Shown: positions 10,601 to 22,645, counted from the stretch's first letter. The stretch is 64,000 bases of DNA from Ciona intestinalis (GCF_000224145.3 NC_020175.2:1366881-1430880); one strand, 5' to 3'. Notes: a model not told the origin generated them from the sequence alone. Made by a program: numbers and translations.

Positions 10601-13600
10601 GCAATACCAAAAGATACAAAAACAAAACGGCTGTATTACTTGGATTTTGTCTAGATTAGTGACCATAGTCATGTGTTATAAGATGGGATACCGATAGCAC
10701 CTAAAACCCATATTTCCGATAAATAGAATGATAAAAGAGAATAAAAACAAGGAATAATTTTTAGGTTTACCAGGTGTTTTTTTATTCAGAAAACAATTTT
10801 AAAGTTTTTGTAATATTTTTAACATATGCTTCGGTTACAAAAGTTTTACCTGATCATTTTAATTAGTTTTAAATTCTTGTCATATTGAATTTAAACTTCT
10901 TATCCCTTCAAGCAAAGCTGTTGGGATTCTCTTATGATATTTGCCTTTAAAGTGATGTCACTCTTTTGTAATTTCTTTTTTGTTTACAGGAAAGTTTGAA
11001 CTCGGTAACATAGAGTTTGTGGTGTTGGATGAATGCGACACCTTACTGGATGACAGCTTTGCCAATAAGATGCAACATATATTGTCAAGATTTAATGTAA
11101 GTAAGACAATATGATGCCTTCTATTAGGTGGAAGGGTAACGACATTGGTATAACATGGCAGTTCTGTTTCATACACCTTATGTCGGTTTATCAGTTATTA
11201 CCTAATAATGTATTTTTTAATGGTGATTTTTTAATGTATTAAGACAAAAAAGTGCTTCGTCACCATAATTTAAACAGTACCAACTCATATGTTATATTTT
11301 TAGATCACATCGGGTAAGAAGTCACCAATCTTAAGCCCACAGAGCGCACAGTTGATTCTATGCAGTGCTACCTTCCCTTCTTATGCAAGTGATGCCTTGG
11401 ACGATATTATATCGGTAAGATGTTTTGGAAGTAACAGGCCAACTCTGGACAAAAAGGGCTTGCCTGGCCATATTATTAGCCTCAGTGATTTGCGGGCCGG
11501 ACTGTTGCCTAGAGCAGTGGTTCCCAACTCGTTTTTAAGGCGACCCATTTTAAAAATAAATTCAGTTCGGTAAAATCTTGCGACCCAAGCATATATTGTC
11601 GTAAAATTTTAAAAGCCATACAAGATTGCATTGCAAACGGGTAATCCTTTAGCTGGTGGTCAGTGACAATTTTGGTTTCTAAATGTCTTATAGACCTTAC
11701 TGATACCCACTGTTTAATTATTTTTGCAAAAAATTCGGGTGTTCGTGTCTAAAATTAACTTAAAAAATGCGCGAAAACATGCTTCGTCACCAAAATTTGC
11801 CTGACCTGCGTAAGGTTAACGCTTTATTACGTCACATTAGCGGTATGTTACGTCACAATAGTGATATATTACGTACGTTACAGTACGTTACAATCCTGTT
11901 TTCGCAGTGTTTTATGTTAGTTAAAGCCCTGCTTAATCCAGCCCTAACTCTTAACCCCTAACTCTTAACCCCTAACTCCCAACCACTAACTCCTAACAAG
12001 CAGCACTGCAAAAGCATTAACTTTTTCAGAAAATAATATGTTTATCAAATCACTAATGAGCTATAGCTGTGCTCGCTGGCTATCGGTGAGTTNNNNNNNN
12101 NNNNNNNNNNNNNNNNNNNNNNNNNNNNNNNNNNNNNNNNNNTTGGCGTTGCTTTACGCGCGTACAAAGCATTTTTTGCAAACATTTGTATACTTTACTT
12201 AAAAAGCAAATATCCAAACTGTTTTCAAGCACCTGCAGGCTAAATCATCAAGGGGACAATCGCTATTATGACGCAAACAATCAACGTGTGAATTGCTATT
12301 ATGTCGTAATTAATTGCCAGGTCAAACAATCGCTATTATGATGCAATGAATCCACGTGTGAATCCCTCCTATTACGTAATAAACATGCTGCCTGGTTGAG
12401 GAAAACATCGTAAATATGAATCAGTTCTACTTCTGTAACATTTTTAGGTTGTTCACCACCGCCTGTTGCAATGTTTAATAGGCAAGTTACTTTTTTTATT
12501 TAATTTAAACGCAACTATGACAAACTGACAAAACCAAACGACCCAAAAAAATTATCAGGCGACCCAACTTTGGGTCGCGCCCCACGTGTTGGGAACCACG
12601 GGCCTAGAGTTTCTGGGTTTGAGGCTCAATGTTGCTAGTGCTACCATTAAAACAAATGTTGTTGCCTGTCACACGAAGACAAAAGTTTATTTTTTTTATA
12701 TTTACTTTACTCCAGATGGAAGAAATCGACTGCATTAAAAGTGGATACCTACACCGAGTCTCACCCCATGTTACTCATAACTTTATGAGGGTGAAGCCAT
12801 CAGAGAAAATAAGTGAAATGGTTGCTCTGTTGAACAAGCCAGACCGTGGGCCAGTGATGGTGTTCTGTAACACCAGGCATAGTGTGAGACAAGTTATAAA
12901 AGGCTTGCATGAAAATGGGATTGCTGCTCTTTCTGTTAATGGTAGTATGCACACTAAAGTGAGTTGTATTGAATAAATGAATTAAACTTATTGTACTCAT
13001 GTGGGGGGCCATCGACAGTCATTATAACACGGGTGTTATGTTTTATACACTAAGTGCTTGCTTATAAGTTATAACATGTGTAATTAAGTGCTCATGGTTT
13101 GCATTAAATTTAATTGCCCTTCTGGTAAAAAATGCAATCTAAATTTTATTGGACATAATTTAGTCTGCAACCTGACAAGCTATCATCAGGGTACACATGT
13201 GATAAAATTTCTGTTTAATTTTAACTATTCCATTAAACCTGGTAACAACAGCAACAGCAGAGATATATATATGCCTCACATGCTTTTCGAGAATATTTGC
13301 TATGTACTAATCTAATGGTATGGACCTATGGTAAACTAATGTAACTTTGTTTTATTTTTGTATGTCTGACTCCTATTTTGAATTTGTAGAATTATATTAT
13401 CCCTGTATTTTATGTTTGTGCTTTTTTATGTTTTAACAGCAATTTCTTTTAACAACATTGTATCCTTTCAGTTGTAAGTTTATTACTTTGTACACAGGAT
13501 CGTTATTCCACCTTACAACAATTCCAGGCTGGTACAGATGATGTTTTAGTTTCAACCGACGTTGCTTCAAGGGGATTAGATACTAAGCAGGTAATGCTTT

Positions 13601-14854
13601 GGAACTTGTAATTATCTGTATAATTTAGGTCTTATAACTCTAATATGAATGAAGGTTACTTATTTATCCTTGTATCTGGGTGGCAGGACAATGACAGTTA
13701 GTTTAATATGGATGTTCTGTTTTTTTACACTCCTCTTACCAACTTACCAGTTACCATTTATGTTACTTTTTGGGTGTGCTTTTTTCTGTATTGCTGACAG
13801 TTTTGACAACTCATTGGTTACCCATGGGTTGGAGCAACTGTTGTTAGGTGCATTGCCCAAGAACACGCATGCTCACAATGGTTTCAGCATCAAGCCTAAG
13901 GCCCCTCTGGGCTAAAGGACAAATCAAAAATTTACACGAGGTGTGTAAAATAGGATACTTTTGTTATAACTGAATGACTATAGTTTCCCATTTTCCAACC
14001 ATACACGACAAATGGACAAAATATGCTTTTAAACGAAGTCTTTTCCCACACCTAACTATCGTTTTCGAAAAGATAAATAAAAATGATGGTATGAAATAGT
14101 GTTTGTGCTCCCATAACAGGTAAAGCATGTTATCAACTATGAGGTCCCGTCTAATGTTTCCGATTATATTCACCGATGTGGTAGAGTGGGCCGTGTTGGT
14201 CAAACACATGCAGGAGTTGTAACTAGTTTGGTGTCAAGAAAGTGGGAGGTGCCGGTTGTAATGAAAATTGAGGTAAATCTGTTTGATATTAAGATGAAAT
14301 ATGTAACTTGTGGCCATAGCATAGGCGTTTTGTTTCAGTGAATTTTAGGGTTGTTAAATGATATACCCATAGTTGTCAAACATTTGAAACCTAATTGATT
14401 GAAAAGAATGGTTCAGTTTGGCTCTGCTTGTTTGTATAGAGACACCTAACAGGCTAACAGCATAGTAAGATTTTGGTAAACCGTTTAAACAGGTGTAGGT
14501 GTTGCATGGTAGAAGTGCTAAAACCTATGATGGCTCATCTGTTTTTAAATTCTTTATGGCTGTTAACAAAATAAATACCAGACTTTAAATACATACATTA
14601 AATGTATAGAATATCAGCCCTGTTTAAAAATCGGTTCACCAGCCACCCCTGACATACATATGCTTGTTTGTTAGCATTGTGTCAAAATGCATACCAGAGA
14701 CTACATGTAACTCTGTATCTATATACAGGAGGCTGCAAGGAGACGGGATGTAATATCAGGGGTGAGTGCAAATATCAAGGGAGCCCATGAACATAGGTGG
14801 GCACAAGCTAAACTGGAGCAAGATATAGCTGAGGAAATACATGATGCGTACTAA
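7643..14854 (+). CDS. DDX28: Mitochondrial DEAD-box RNA helicase DDX28
   Basis: Twelve exons keep frame throughout and give 556 residues (human about 540): 7643-7762, 8311-8419, 8782-8957, 9458-9593, 9884-10056, 10429-10552, 10990-11096, 11304-11414, 12716-12958, 13498-13590, 14120-14272, 14729-14854. The N terminus ([15 protein letters not shown]) is basic and hydrophobic, as in a mitochondrial presequence. DDX28-specific blocks follow, such as [12 protein letters not shown] and PGKLLIS. Helicase motifs: I AETGSGKT 188-195, Ia PTKEL 229-233, II DECD 293-296, III SAT 336-338, [11 protein letters not shown] 452-461, [10 protein letters not shown] 482-489. The C-terminal [15 protein letters not shown] matches the DDX28 tail. 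In vertebrates DDX28 acts in mitoribosomal large-subunit assembly; the same role is inferred here. Motif II carries Cys where Ala is usual. The human gene is intronless as I recall, so 12 exons stand out. Confidence 0.93.
10155..10325 (-). repeat. SINE-like repeat (module B) in DDX28 intron 5
   Basis: Contains GGCTGATAATTTCGACAACC and the AAGGACATATACACGAATAG block, shared with 4325 and 13780. It ends in AACACTCTAACCATGATGCT, which on the minus strand reads as a tRNA A-box region (AGCATCATGGTTAGAGTGTT). This suggests a tRNA-derived SINE in reverse orientation. Confidence 0.6.
11507..11514. repeat. 8-bp target-site duplication of the hAT-type element
   Basis: GCCTAGAG occurs here and again at 12602-12609, immediately outside the element on both sides. 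Confidence 0.8.
11515..12601. mobile_element. Non-autonomous hAT-type DNA transposon in DDX28 intron 8
   Basis: Ends are CAGTGGTTCCCAAC and GTTGGGAACCACGG, a typical hAT terminal inverted repeat. A perfect 8-bp duplication, also typical of hAT, flanks it. The subterminal AAGGCGACCCATTTT pairs with GGCGACCCAACTTTGGGTCG near the other end. There is no transposase ORF, and a 50-bp gap lies at 12093-12142. The interior carries a telomere-like block of CTAACTCTTAACCC repeats at about 11935-11998 and two copies of an ACAATCGCTATTATGA module near 12257 and 12325. It belongs to the intron and does not alter the coding exons. Confidence 0.85.
11935..11998. repeat. CCCTAA-like short tandem repeat inside the hAT element
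   Basis: Four or five imperfect copies of CTAACTCTTAACCC. Similar blocks occur at about 7920-7980 and 15295-15315. They look like a simple repeat carried by the element, not a telomere. Confidence 0.55.
12993..13085 (+). repeat. SINE-like repeat fragment (module A) in DDX28 intron 9
   Basis: Contains CAGTCATTATAACACGGGTG and TTTTATACACTAAGTGC, matching module A at 4205, 33093 and 42030. Confidence 0.6.
13780..13915 (-). repeat. SINE-like repeat fragment (module B) in DDX28 intron 10
   Basis: Contains TGCTGACAGTTTTGACAACT and TGCCCAAGAACACGCATGCT, shared with 4325-4470 and 10155-10325. Orientation follows the tRNA-like end seen in the 10155 copy. Confidence 0.55.
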
Positions 14855-14902
14855 ATAAGGAGATGCATCTGACCATTATCCACCCGTGGTATTAGGCGCT
14901 TT

Positions 14903-14908
14903 TTTATT
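14903..14908 (-). terminator. Candidate polyadenylation signal of ZNF318
   Basis: TTTATT on the plus strand is AATAAA on the minus strand, 117 bp past the ZNF318 stop. It lies only 49 bp beyond the DDX28 stop, so the two 3' UTRs probably overlap. Confidence 0.5.
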
Positions 14909-15024
14909 AACAAAATTAAAAATGGCAGCAATTCACTTAATTCAGTGGAAATATTGCTCAAAGTTCAATGATGTTGCTATGTATGGAGCACAGTTACAGG
15001 AAGAGTTTGAAACTTAAGATTTTT

Positions 15025-18000
15025 TTAATCTTCATCACTTGCAAGCTCCATGCTGATCCCACTTGCATCTGATTCAACAGCAGCATCTGGAAAAGTGAAG
15101 ATTTTGTTAAAAAATATTATCATATCAGAGCAACCAGTTAGTTGAATTTTTTACATAAAATTTTAATACAGCTTTAACATAGCTGAAAACGTGACAGACA
15201 GGTCAAAGAATTAATAGCCGCCTGTGGCCTGTTCTATCCACACTGATAGTCATACAGGCAAAGAAATACCCACTGGTAACAGAAAGAGGTTCATCCTAAC
15301 CCCTAACTTAGCGAGTTAACTAAAAAAACCAAAAGAATTGCCACACCTTTTGTATTCGACTCAAGAAATTGGTAAAGGTTGTGGGTAAAAATACTGTTTT
15401 AATTGTAGCACCAGGAACATAAGGGCTTTTCAGAGTGCTGTCACTAGAGTATCTTGTGAGTTGTGACTATATACTAGGGTATCCTAAATATTGCTAGCCT
15501 GTAGTCTGGGGAAACAGCAGTGTAAACTGTCAAATTAAATTAAACTCACCATCATTTCCAAAGTTATCCTCAGTCCCGGGTGGAGGAGGCTCTTTCTTTG
15601 CTTTTTTTACATCAACGAGGCAAGATGGTGGGCGTGGTTCAGGGGGTGGGGGGTCTACTGGAGGTGCGGGTTTTACAACTGGTGTTTTAGATGGAGGGAC
15701 AGCTGGTACGCTCTTCTTAGAAGCAGCGAGGAATGTGCTCACTGACATATTGGCACGATTTAAGGTACCAAACCTGGACCCAGTGGTTGGAGTTTTCGTG
15801 TTCACTTTTGTGGTAGGGGCAAAGTTAGCGATTTTTCCAGACAACACAGATTTAGTTTTACTTGCTTTTCCAATGTTTAGGAATGGCTGAGGTTTTGGCT
15901 TCAACTTCATTGTGAGTTTAGTTTTATCCTCAATTTTTTGCACCTTTGGTTCTTCCCTTACAACTGCCGGCACTTCTTTTGGTGGATCCTTCTTATCCGT
16001 CCTCTTCCAGGTGAACTTTGTGAATTTGATGGTCGGTTTTGGGGGTTCTGGCTCTGGTTGCTGTTCCCGCTCTTTCTCGTATTGATCATACCCTGGTGAC
16101 CACCTCTTCTTCTCTTCCCTAACTCGTTTCCGAATTGGAGACCGTTCCTCAAACCTCCGCTCTGCCTTCTCATCCCGATACCGCTCCCGATTTTGTGGAG
16201 GAGAGCGCGAGTACCTCGAAACTGGTGCTCGATGACTTGGGGACTCCCGTGGTGATCTTCGGAGATGCTGTGGAGGTACGGGGCGAATCTCCTCCGGAGA
16301 TCTTCTTTCAAACTTCCGTTTATCTCCAGCTGTCATAATATGATGTCCTTGTCCGTTCTCAAAGTTCCTCCGATGCTGATCCTTCTTTCTTACTTGATCC
16401 TGGATGTTGTCTCTCTGGAAGGAGCTAGCATGAACATCATTTTTAATATGGATCTTCTTCTCTTCCCACCTCTCCTCTTTAACTGCTCTTGATTTTTCAA
16501 TCTTTATATTTTGCATGGTTGGCTTTTCATACAAAGGATTCTTTTTTAGGAATTTCTGCAAGTAACAATGACAGCTTTATACACAAGAATGTGTAATATT
16601 CTGTTCCAAAAACCTTATTTTTTTAGATTTTTTTAACAAAAGAAATGTTTAATATTTAAAGTTAATGGATAAGAATCTACCATAAAACTTACAGCATAAG
16701 CAAGATTGTGTTCATGACTAAAGCAATGTTTCTCTCCTTCTTCTTTGTCACCACTGTAAACTTTGCATACGGAGCAATAGAAACCATGGATTGGGAATAT
16801 GAACTCCACACCTATAGATACAATTTCAATGTCAGTTCATTTAAAATGTCCCCAGGGCAAGAGGCATACACTGAGATATAAAACACTAAGCACACTGCAC
16901 ACACTACTTGAATGCAGTAGCACCCTGGCTGTTGGGATATTTGGCCAACTCTGGTCTGAACCCTTGGTATTGGGACTATGAGCCAACTCTGCGCTAAATC
17001 TCAGGTTCCATTGCAAGTCTTGCTAAAGAAGGATAAACCACCCACCTTTTAAAGGTACATTAATCACATTCTTGCTCATAGATTTGTTCGCTTTCTGCTT
17101 TTTATTCAACCATGGTCGATTATCTGGATCTTCCAGCTGGAAATGTGGGTATTGTTTTAGTTGGAACAAAAACTATGATGTTAAAGCCATATAGCCCAAT
17201 ATGGGGTAGCGGTATGCTTAGTTACCAAAACTTTTGAAATAGAGGTGACAACCATAGATATGCATTATGTTAGAAGTGCCTTGGGTAACACATCAGATGT
17301 ATTTGAAACAAGTGATAACATATGTTTTAGCACCCAGGTTTAACATCTTAAAACAGCTTTTCCTTGCTACTGTCTATAGTACTGTGTGTATACAATTAAA
17401 AACAAGAAGTGTTAAGTTATTTACTTTTCTGTGAGCTTTTGAGAGCAGATGTGCCAAGTAATCGTTGAGCAGATCAAACGTGATATTACATAAGCCACAA
17501 ATATGGAACCCCTTATCCACATAGTTAAACGAAGGCTTCTCATCCTCAGAATCACTGCTGTCAGATTCGCTACTACTCTGTAAGTGATTAACTATGTTAG
17601 TGTGATAGACCAACTGCATTGACTGCACATCCACCTATTGACGTCAAGCATTGAATCATCAACCCGGTATTCTTTGGTTACTTATGATTCAGGGGTGTCT
17701 AACCACTAAGCCACAGCACTGAACTCTAATCATCAGCTTAGCCAAATGAAATAACCATGGCATACAATGTTTAAACATTTGTTTTAATCCCAGGATCCCT
17801 GTCAAACACCCCACCACTGGATACACTATTAAAAGGTTTTAACATCCAGCCATATAAAACATCTTACTTCACTCTTCACAGCAGCAGCTTTATCTGCTGC
17901 ATCTCGTATCTCTTGTATCTGTCTTTCAACTCCAGCCTGTAAAACAAGAAAGTATTGAAAGTTACAACAAGTAACAACCACCCACAATTTAAAATATATT

Positions 18001-20275
18001 GTGGCACATTGGCAGACAAACAGGGACAAGAGGTTCTCCAGATAACAATTAGTTCGCCTAAATCATTAAAAGCCTAAATTATTTAAACACTTAAGTAGTG
18101 ATAGAAATTGAGTTTCATTCACAATAACTTCAATCTTAAATGCTACTGAATTGAAGCAATATATATCATACCTGTAAAAGTGTGTTCTGACTCATAAGTT
18201 CATGGTCTCCTTTTTGTTTTCTCTTCCTTTTAATAAGGTCTGATTGTTGCTTCCTTAATTTTTCCAATTCTTCTTCCAAATAATCCAGCCTACGTTTCCT
18301 TGCCTTTTTCTCTTGCTCTAATTCTTTCGGCGATTTCCGGTTTTCATGTTTTTCCTTTTTCTCCATCATTTGCATGGGCACTACTTTCAAATTGGGTCGT
18401 GGAGGCTCAGGCTTTATAGTTTGGTTCATTGCAGGCACAGCAACATGTGGAACTTGCACCAAGCCTGCTGGGGTCTGGTATACAAGCATAGGTTGTCCTT
18501 GCATCTGTGGTGCAGTGAATGATCCTGCTTGGTATTGTATAGCTTGATTGTAAGCCTGCTGATACATATGGTTGGGGTTAGTCTGTTGTAACGGCTGAGA
18601 AGTAGCAACCACAGGAATAGCAGCGGGCTTTCGAACCTCCTTTTGGGGTTCTGGTTCTGGTGGTTTCTCTGGAGATGTTTCTCTCTTCCTGGTTTCCTTT
18701 TTAGTTTCAACAACTGTTTTTCTATCGGTCTTTACCTTCTCAACCAACTTCCCTGATTTGTTTAGACTCTGGGCTGACATTTCAAAGTCAAATCCAATTG
18801 CTTTTAACACATTCTTTAATGCATTCGTATCAAATCCACCTGGAGTAACTTCTGGCTTTTTTTCACAGGGCTGTAAATTCTTCTTTACATCAGGTGCTGG
18901 TTCTGGTTTATGCTCATAAGGAACTGGCTTCTTCTGCCTTCTGGGCACATCGTTACCATACAAAAACTGATCTTCATCATCTATATCTTGCTGTGAATAT
19001 TGCTTCTTCTGTGGTGAGGTTTTTGCGTATGCTTGTGTGAATGCACTCAACTTCTGCCCATCTGTGACTATAGCTGGGTTAATGTACGCTTTTGATCCAG
19101 ATTCGCTTTTACCATCCCGATTTGTCTTCCGCTCAGAGGAGGAACGCTTGTATGGCCTTTCTTCAACTTCTGATTTTGAATACATAGCAAGTAGAAGATC
19201 ATCGGCCTCTCTAAGGGATGGAACATTTGGCAAGACCCTGTCATCCCAATTTGTGTTGTCTCTGCGACTCCGACCTCTTGGACTATCCGGACTAGAAGAG
19301 GACCTACTTCTCTGGGAGTGACGAGGCGGGGATGCTTTTCTTGATGACGACCGTCCACTATGGTAGGATGGAGATCTTTCTTCAGGGTAAATTTCATTCC
19401 TTCTGCGTTGTGGGGAGGGACTTGTATGATGCATATCCCTATCATAGTTCCTCCTTGGTGGAGACATCCTGTCTAAAGGATGGTGCCCTGGAGATCTATG
19501 TCTAGGAGAGCGACGATCACGCTGTGGAGACCAACGATACCTTTCTTCCTCTCTTGCTGTCCATCCGTGATTTTCTTCCATTAGCTGTTGTGGTTTGTTG
19601 TGAAAATTCTCATGTCTTTGATCCGGTATTCTGTAAATACAGCTTAGGTTACAGGCAGTGCTAGTCTATTAACAGGAATCCATTTGGACCCCTCATACAA
19701 AAAGCTTACCAATTAACACACTTCGAGTTACTTAGTAGAAGTATGATCCATTGCGAATGATCAAACAAACAAAATGTCGACATTCTTTAAAATAAAATCA
19801 CTGGAAACAGGAGATTCAATAAAGAGAACAACTGATCTTGAAGTCCAAATCTTCTATCTTGAAAACAACTCTTTCTTTTGTTTGACTTTCCATAGTTTTC
19901 TTACCACTTATATTAACACTACAAACTATCCACCATTCTGTATGATATAACACCTTAATATCTTTTCCAACTCTTTTTTTTTCTTTGTCTTTTCTATGGG
20001 TGAGCCACTACATGGGTACTGGATTTAGGCTGAGGTAGATCCATTACTCTTATACTGTGCATATGAACTATGCTGTGTAACTTTCCTACAACTGCTTTCT
20101 TTGAGAAAAAGAAAATATCCCTAAATCACCTTGTGCCATATTCTGGGGGTCTCGGTCCGAGTCTATTTCTTAGATCCCCCCCAGGTGAACGTCTTACGGG
20201 TGACCTTCCACGCTCGTAATAAACATCATTTCCGACAGTTATACGCAAGCCTCCTTCAAGGCGCGACCTGTCCAT
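15025..20275 (-). CDS. ZNF318: Zinc finger protein 318 homologue (matrin-type zinc fingers)
   Basis: Eight exons in transcript order: 20275-20130, 19630-18172, 17936-17868, 17577-17425, 17136-17046, 16811-16693, 16555-15550, 15086-15025. All are in frame, giving 1,034 residues (human ZNF318 is roughly twice as long). The N-terminal GLRITVGND (9-17) matches a conserved ZNF318 block. An SR/RSP-rich region follows, then a coiled coil (YLEEELEKLRKQQ, about 500-530). The first zinc finger uses C585, C588, H601 and H607. The linker DPDNRPWLNKK and VNVPLKG-type segment lead into finger 2 (C652, C655, H668, H672) and then FLKKNPLYEK, all ZNF318 hallmarks. A Pro/Lys-rich tail ends in an acidic stretch. 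A nuclear RNA- or chromatin-linked role is inferred from family knowledge. The ATG lies 3 bases after an AG, suggesting a trans-splice site. Confidence 0.92.
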
Positions 20276-20300
20276 GGTCTGAAATGAAAAAACAGATTTT
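20276..20300 (-). promoter_or_regulatory. Candidate spliced-leader acceptor of ZNF318
   Basis: On the minus strand TCTGTTTTTTCATTTCAG directly precedes ACC and the ATG. A strong pyrimidine tract and AG so close to the start fit either a 5' UTR intron or the spliced-leader trans-splicing known in Ciona. The sequence alone cannot decide. Confidence 0.45.
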
Positions 20301-22321
20301 CTCTGAAATGAAATCAGAATAGTTTATATTATAGGCCTCATACAAAATAGTTTCATATTTCAGGTGATATAGGCAAATTAAAGGTTTAAAGCAGTTACAT
20401 GCACATATTATGCTATAATACTTACCAAACTGAATGATTACGTTTATAGCAATGCAAAACGTAAGTAATTCTCTCTGCTTTTGATAACTTTGGAAGTCAA
20501 ATACCTGCATAGGTATAGACAGTAGAATATTAATACCTTTATGAACTTAAATAACATATTATCAATATATAACATACACCATTATGACAGCATGCATGAA
20601 AACAACAAAACGCATATTTCAATAGAACTTAGAAGCTGCAGAAGTCTAACACAATCGCCGTCACTGAATATTAGAGTCCATTTTGGCTTTGTGTCTATTT
20701 CACTTAGCTTACTATTGTCGTCGGTACATTTCTAATCTAACTTGTTTATAGTTGATGCTATACCATGCCTCCGATGTTTCCGTATATCTGGCAACTATAA
20801 GCTAACAAAAATGAACGTAACTGCAGTTCGCTGCGTATATTCCCAGGTCTTTATTGTTAGTGTCTTTGTGGATGATAAACTGTTTTGCTTATTGCCACAC
20901 ATTGCAGATTTAGTTCTTATATGGGTGTATTTGCATGGTACCAAAGCCTTTGGAGGTTACACACATTCCTTTTTTGCGTTGTGCTTTATTTTATAGGCCC
21001 GATTTAAGCACTTAGGAAAAATAAGCATTTCTATCTGACATAAGCTTTGGAAGTCACGTGATACAATTTCCCAGAATGCAATTTTCTCAGTAAAATTTTG
21101 ACTGTTTCGCGTTTATTTTTCGGTCCTTGGCCCTGCAGAGTGCAGACAGCTGTAATAGCATCGAAAACACTTAAGGAAATCAGTATGTACATACAGTACT
21201 AAATGTACATACAGTACTAAACGGTTTTGGTTTGAATGGCCACCATGTCGGAGTATGTACATACAGTACTAAACGGTTTTGGTTTGAATGGCCACCATGT
21301 CGTTTGTTATGCTAATACACTGACGAAATTATCGTGTCCCAAAAGAATGCTATGGCAATGTGAACGCCTAAAACACCAGCTGCTGTGCGGCAAACGCAGC
21401 TGACTTTGATTAGACACCGCTACAGGTTTTAAAAATTCCAATGGCCAAGAGTTTGAGCATTACGCTATTCGTAACACCTATAGAATGAAATATTTTGACC
21501 AGGGTATAGCTTAGTATTGAGGGTAAAGCGCATTTGCTTTGATGGGAACGTATATGGTGTAGTATTACTTTGGTGGTTAGCGATAGCTCGTTAACTGATA
21601 GATGTCGAATAGGCTATACTCTTTTTAAACATGATTCTTGAACATTTCCGTATCTTGATGTCAAGGAAATAATTTGATATTGCCTTGAAAGTGCGGACAA
21701 CAGTTAGGCAATAGGTTATACAGGTTACAACAAATCCATATGTGTATTCGGTCCAAAGTTAATCACTAAATATCAGCATTGAGCACGCCGGAAATGAAAC
21801 ACAACAAAGCAACATAAATTACCTGATGATTTATAAAATTTAGCTATGGGTTTTTACTAATTGATACCACACGTTTAATAGGTTGCGTAAATTACCGTGT
21901 AGTTTATATACGCACTGGTATATACGTACGAGGCGAGTGCCTTCTTAGAAAGTTAATATACGTCATAGTTACGTTGCAGTGGTGAGTCCCTTGTGGCGTC
22001 AATGCATTTAATTAGAACGTCCTTTTCATTCTACGAAAGATACATCACCTATAGTAGTTTCTTCTGTTTATTTCCGAAAACTAACACACATTCACTACAG
22101 CGTGTAGGGCTAATGCACACGTAGAACAAGCTGTCATGAATGCCCTCGCCAGGCAACCTTTTTCGTCCTAGATTGGACAGATATTCGCCTAGAGGATAAA
22201 ACATCCAGTCGGCCTATCTCAGTGATTAGAACTAGTTGTGCCACGCACCTAATTGGGTTGAACAGCCATAATTTGCCGTGAGCGTAGCTTAACGATCACC
22301 TAGAACGTAGGGAAGACTACT
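20301..22321. other. Intergenic stretch without a recognised gene
   Basis: Short reading frames only. A local tandem duplication is present at 21185-21302. The rest shows no repeat family or conserved exon I can identify. Confidence 0.5.
21185..21302. repeat. Local tandem duplication with period about 52 bp
   Basis: The block TGTACATACAGTACTAAACG plus the following GGTTTTGGTTTGAATGGCCA and CCATGTCG occurs at about 21204-21250 and 21256-21302 almost unchanged. A further partial copy of the first 18 bases lies at 21185-21202. Near identity implies a recent duplication. Confidence 0.8.
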
Positions 22322-22645
22322 ATGAAGCTTACATCGCATTGGAATTTTATAGACGAAGCTGAATTGACTGTCATCAGCCTTAAAATTATGGTACGAAAAA
22401 TACAGAAAAAGCAGGAACGACTACGACGTGAACTTATGCGAAATGACGTGTGTGTCAACGAACTGGAAAGCGAGTTTACGATTCTTTCGTCAGAGATCAA
22501 TGGCCTATTTGTATCTGCTGAAAACCTGGAGAAATCGCTTTACAAAAAGCAAGCAGAAATGGATCAGCTGAAAATAACGAACATCGACGATGAACCTTTT
22601 AATAGAGAAATAAAAACAAAGCGTAAATTGGAAACAGAGTTTTAA
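22322..22645 (+). CDS. Possible orphan coiled-coil protein, 107 residues
   Basis: A single-exon reading frame from ATG 22322 to TAA. The product is rich in Lys, Glu and Leu with heptad-like spacing (IQKKQERLRRELMRNDV, then ENLEKSLYKKQAEMDQL), predicting a long coiled coil. There is no signal peptide or membrane segment. An AATAAA lies at about 22861-22866. The composition is unlike the chance frames nearby, which supports a real gene, but I recognise no homologue. It could also be one exon of a longer gene or a decayed gene fragment. Confidence 0.4.
   Translation: MKLTSHWNFIDEAELTVISLKIMVRKIQKKQERLRRELMRNDVCVNELESEFTILSSEINGLFVSAENLEKSLYKKQAEMDQLKITNIDDEPFNREIKTKRKLETEF

Noticed and set aside
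15958-16500. Frames on both strands overlapping the Arg-rich ZNF318 exon
   Set aside because: Shadows of the SR-like coding sequence in other frames.
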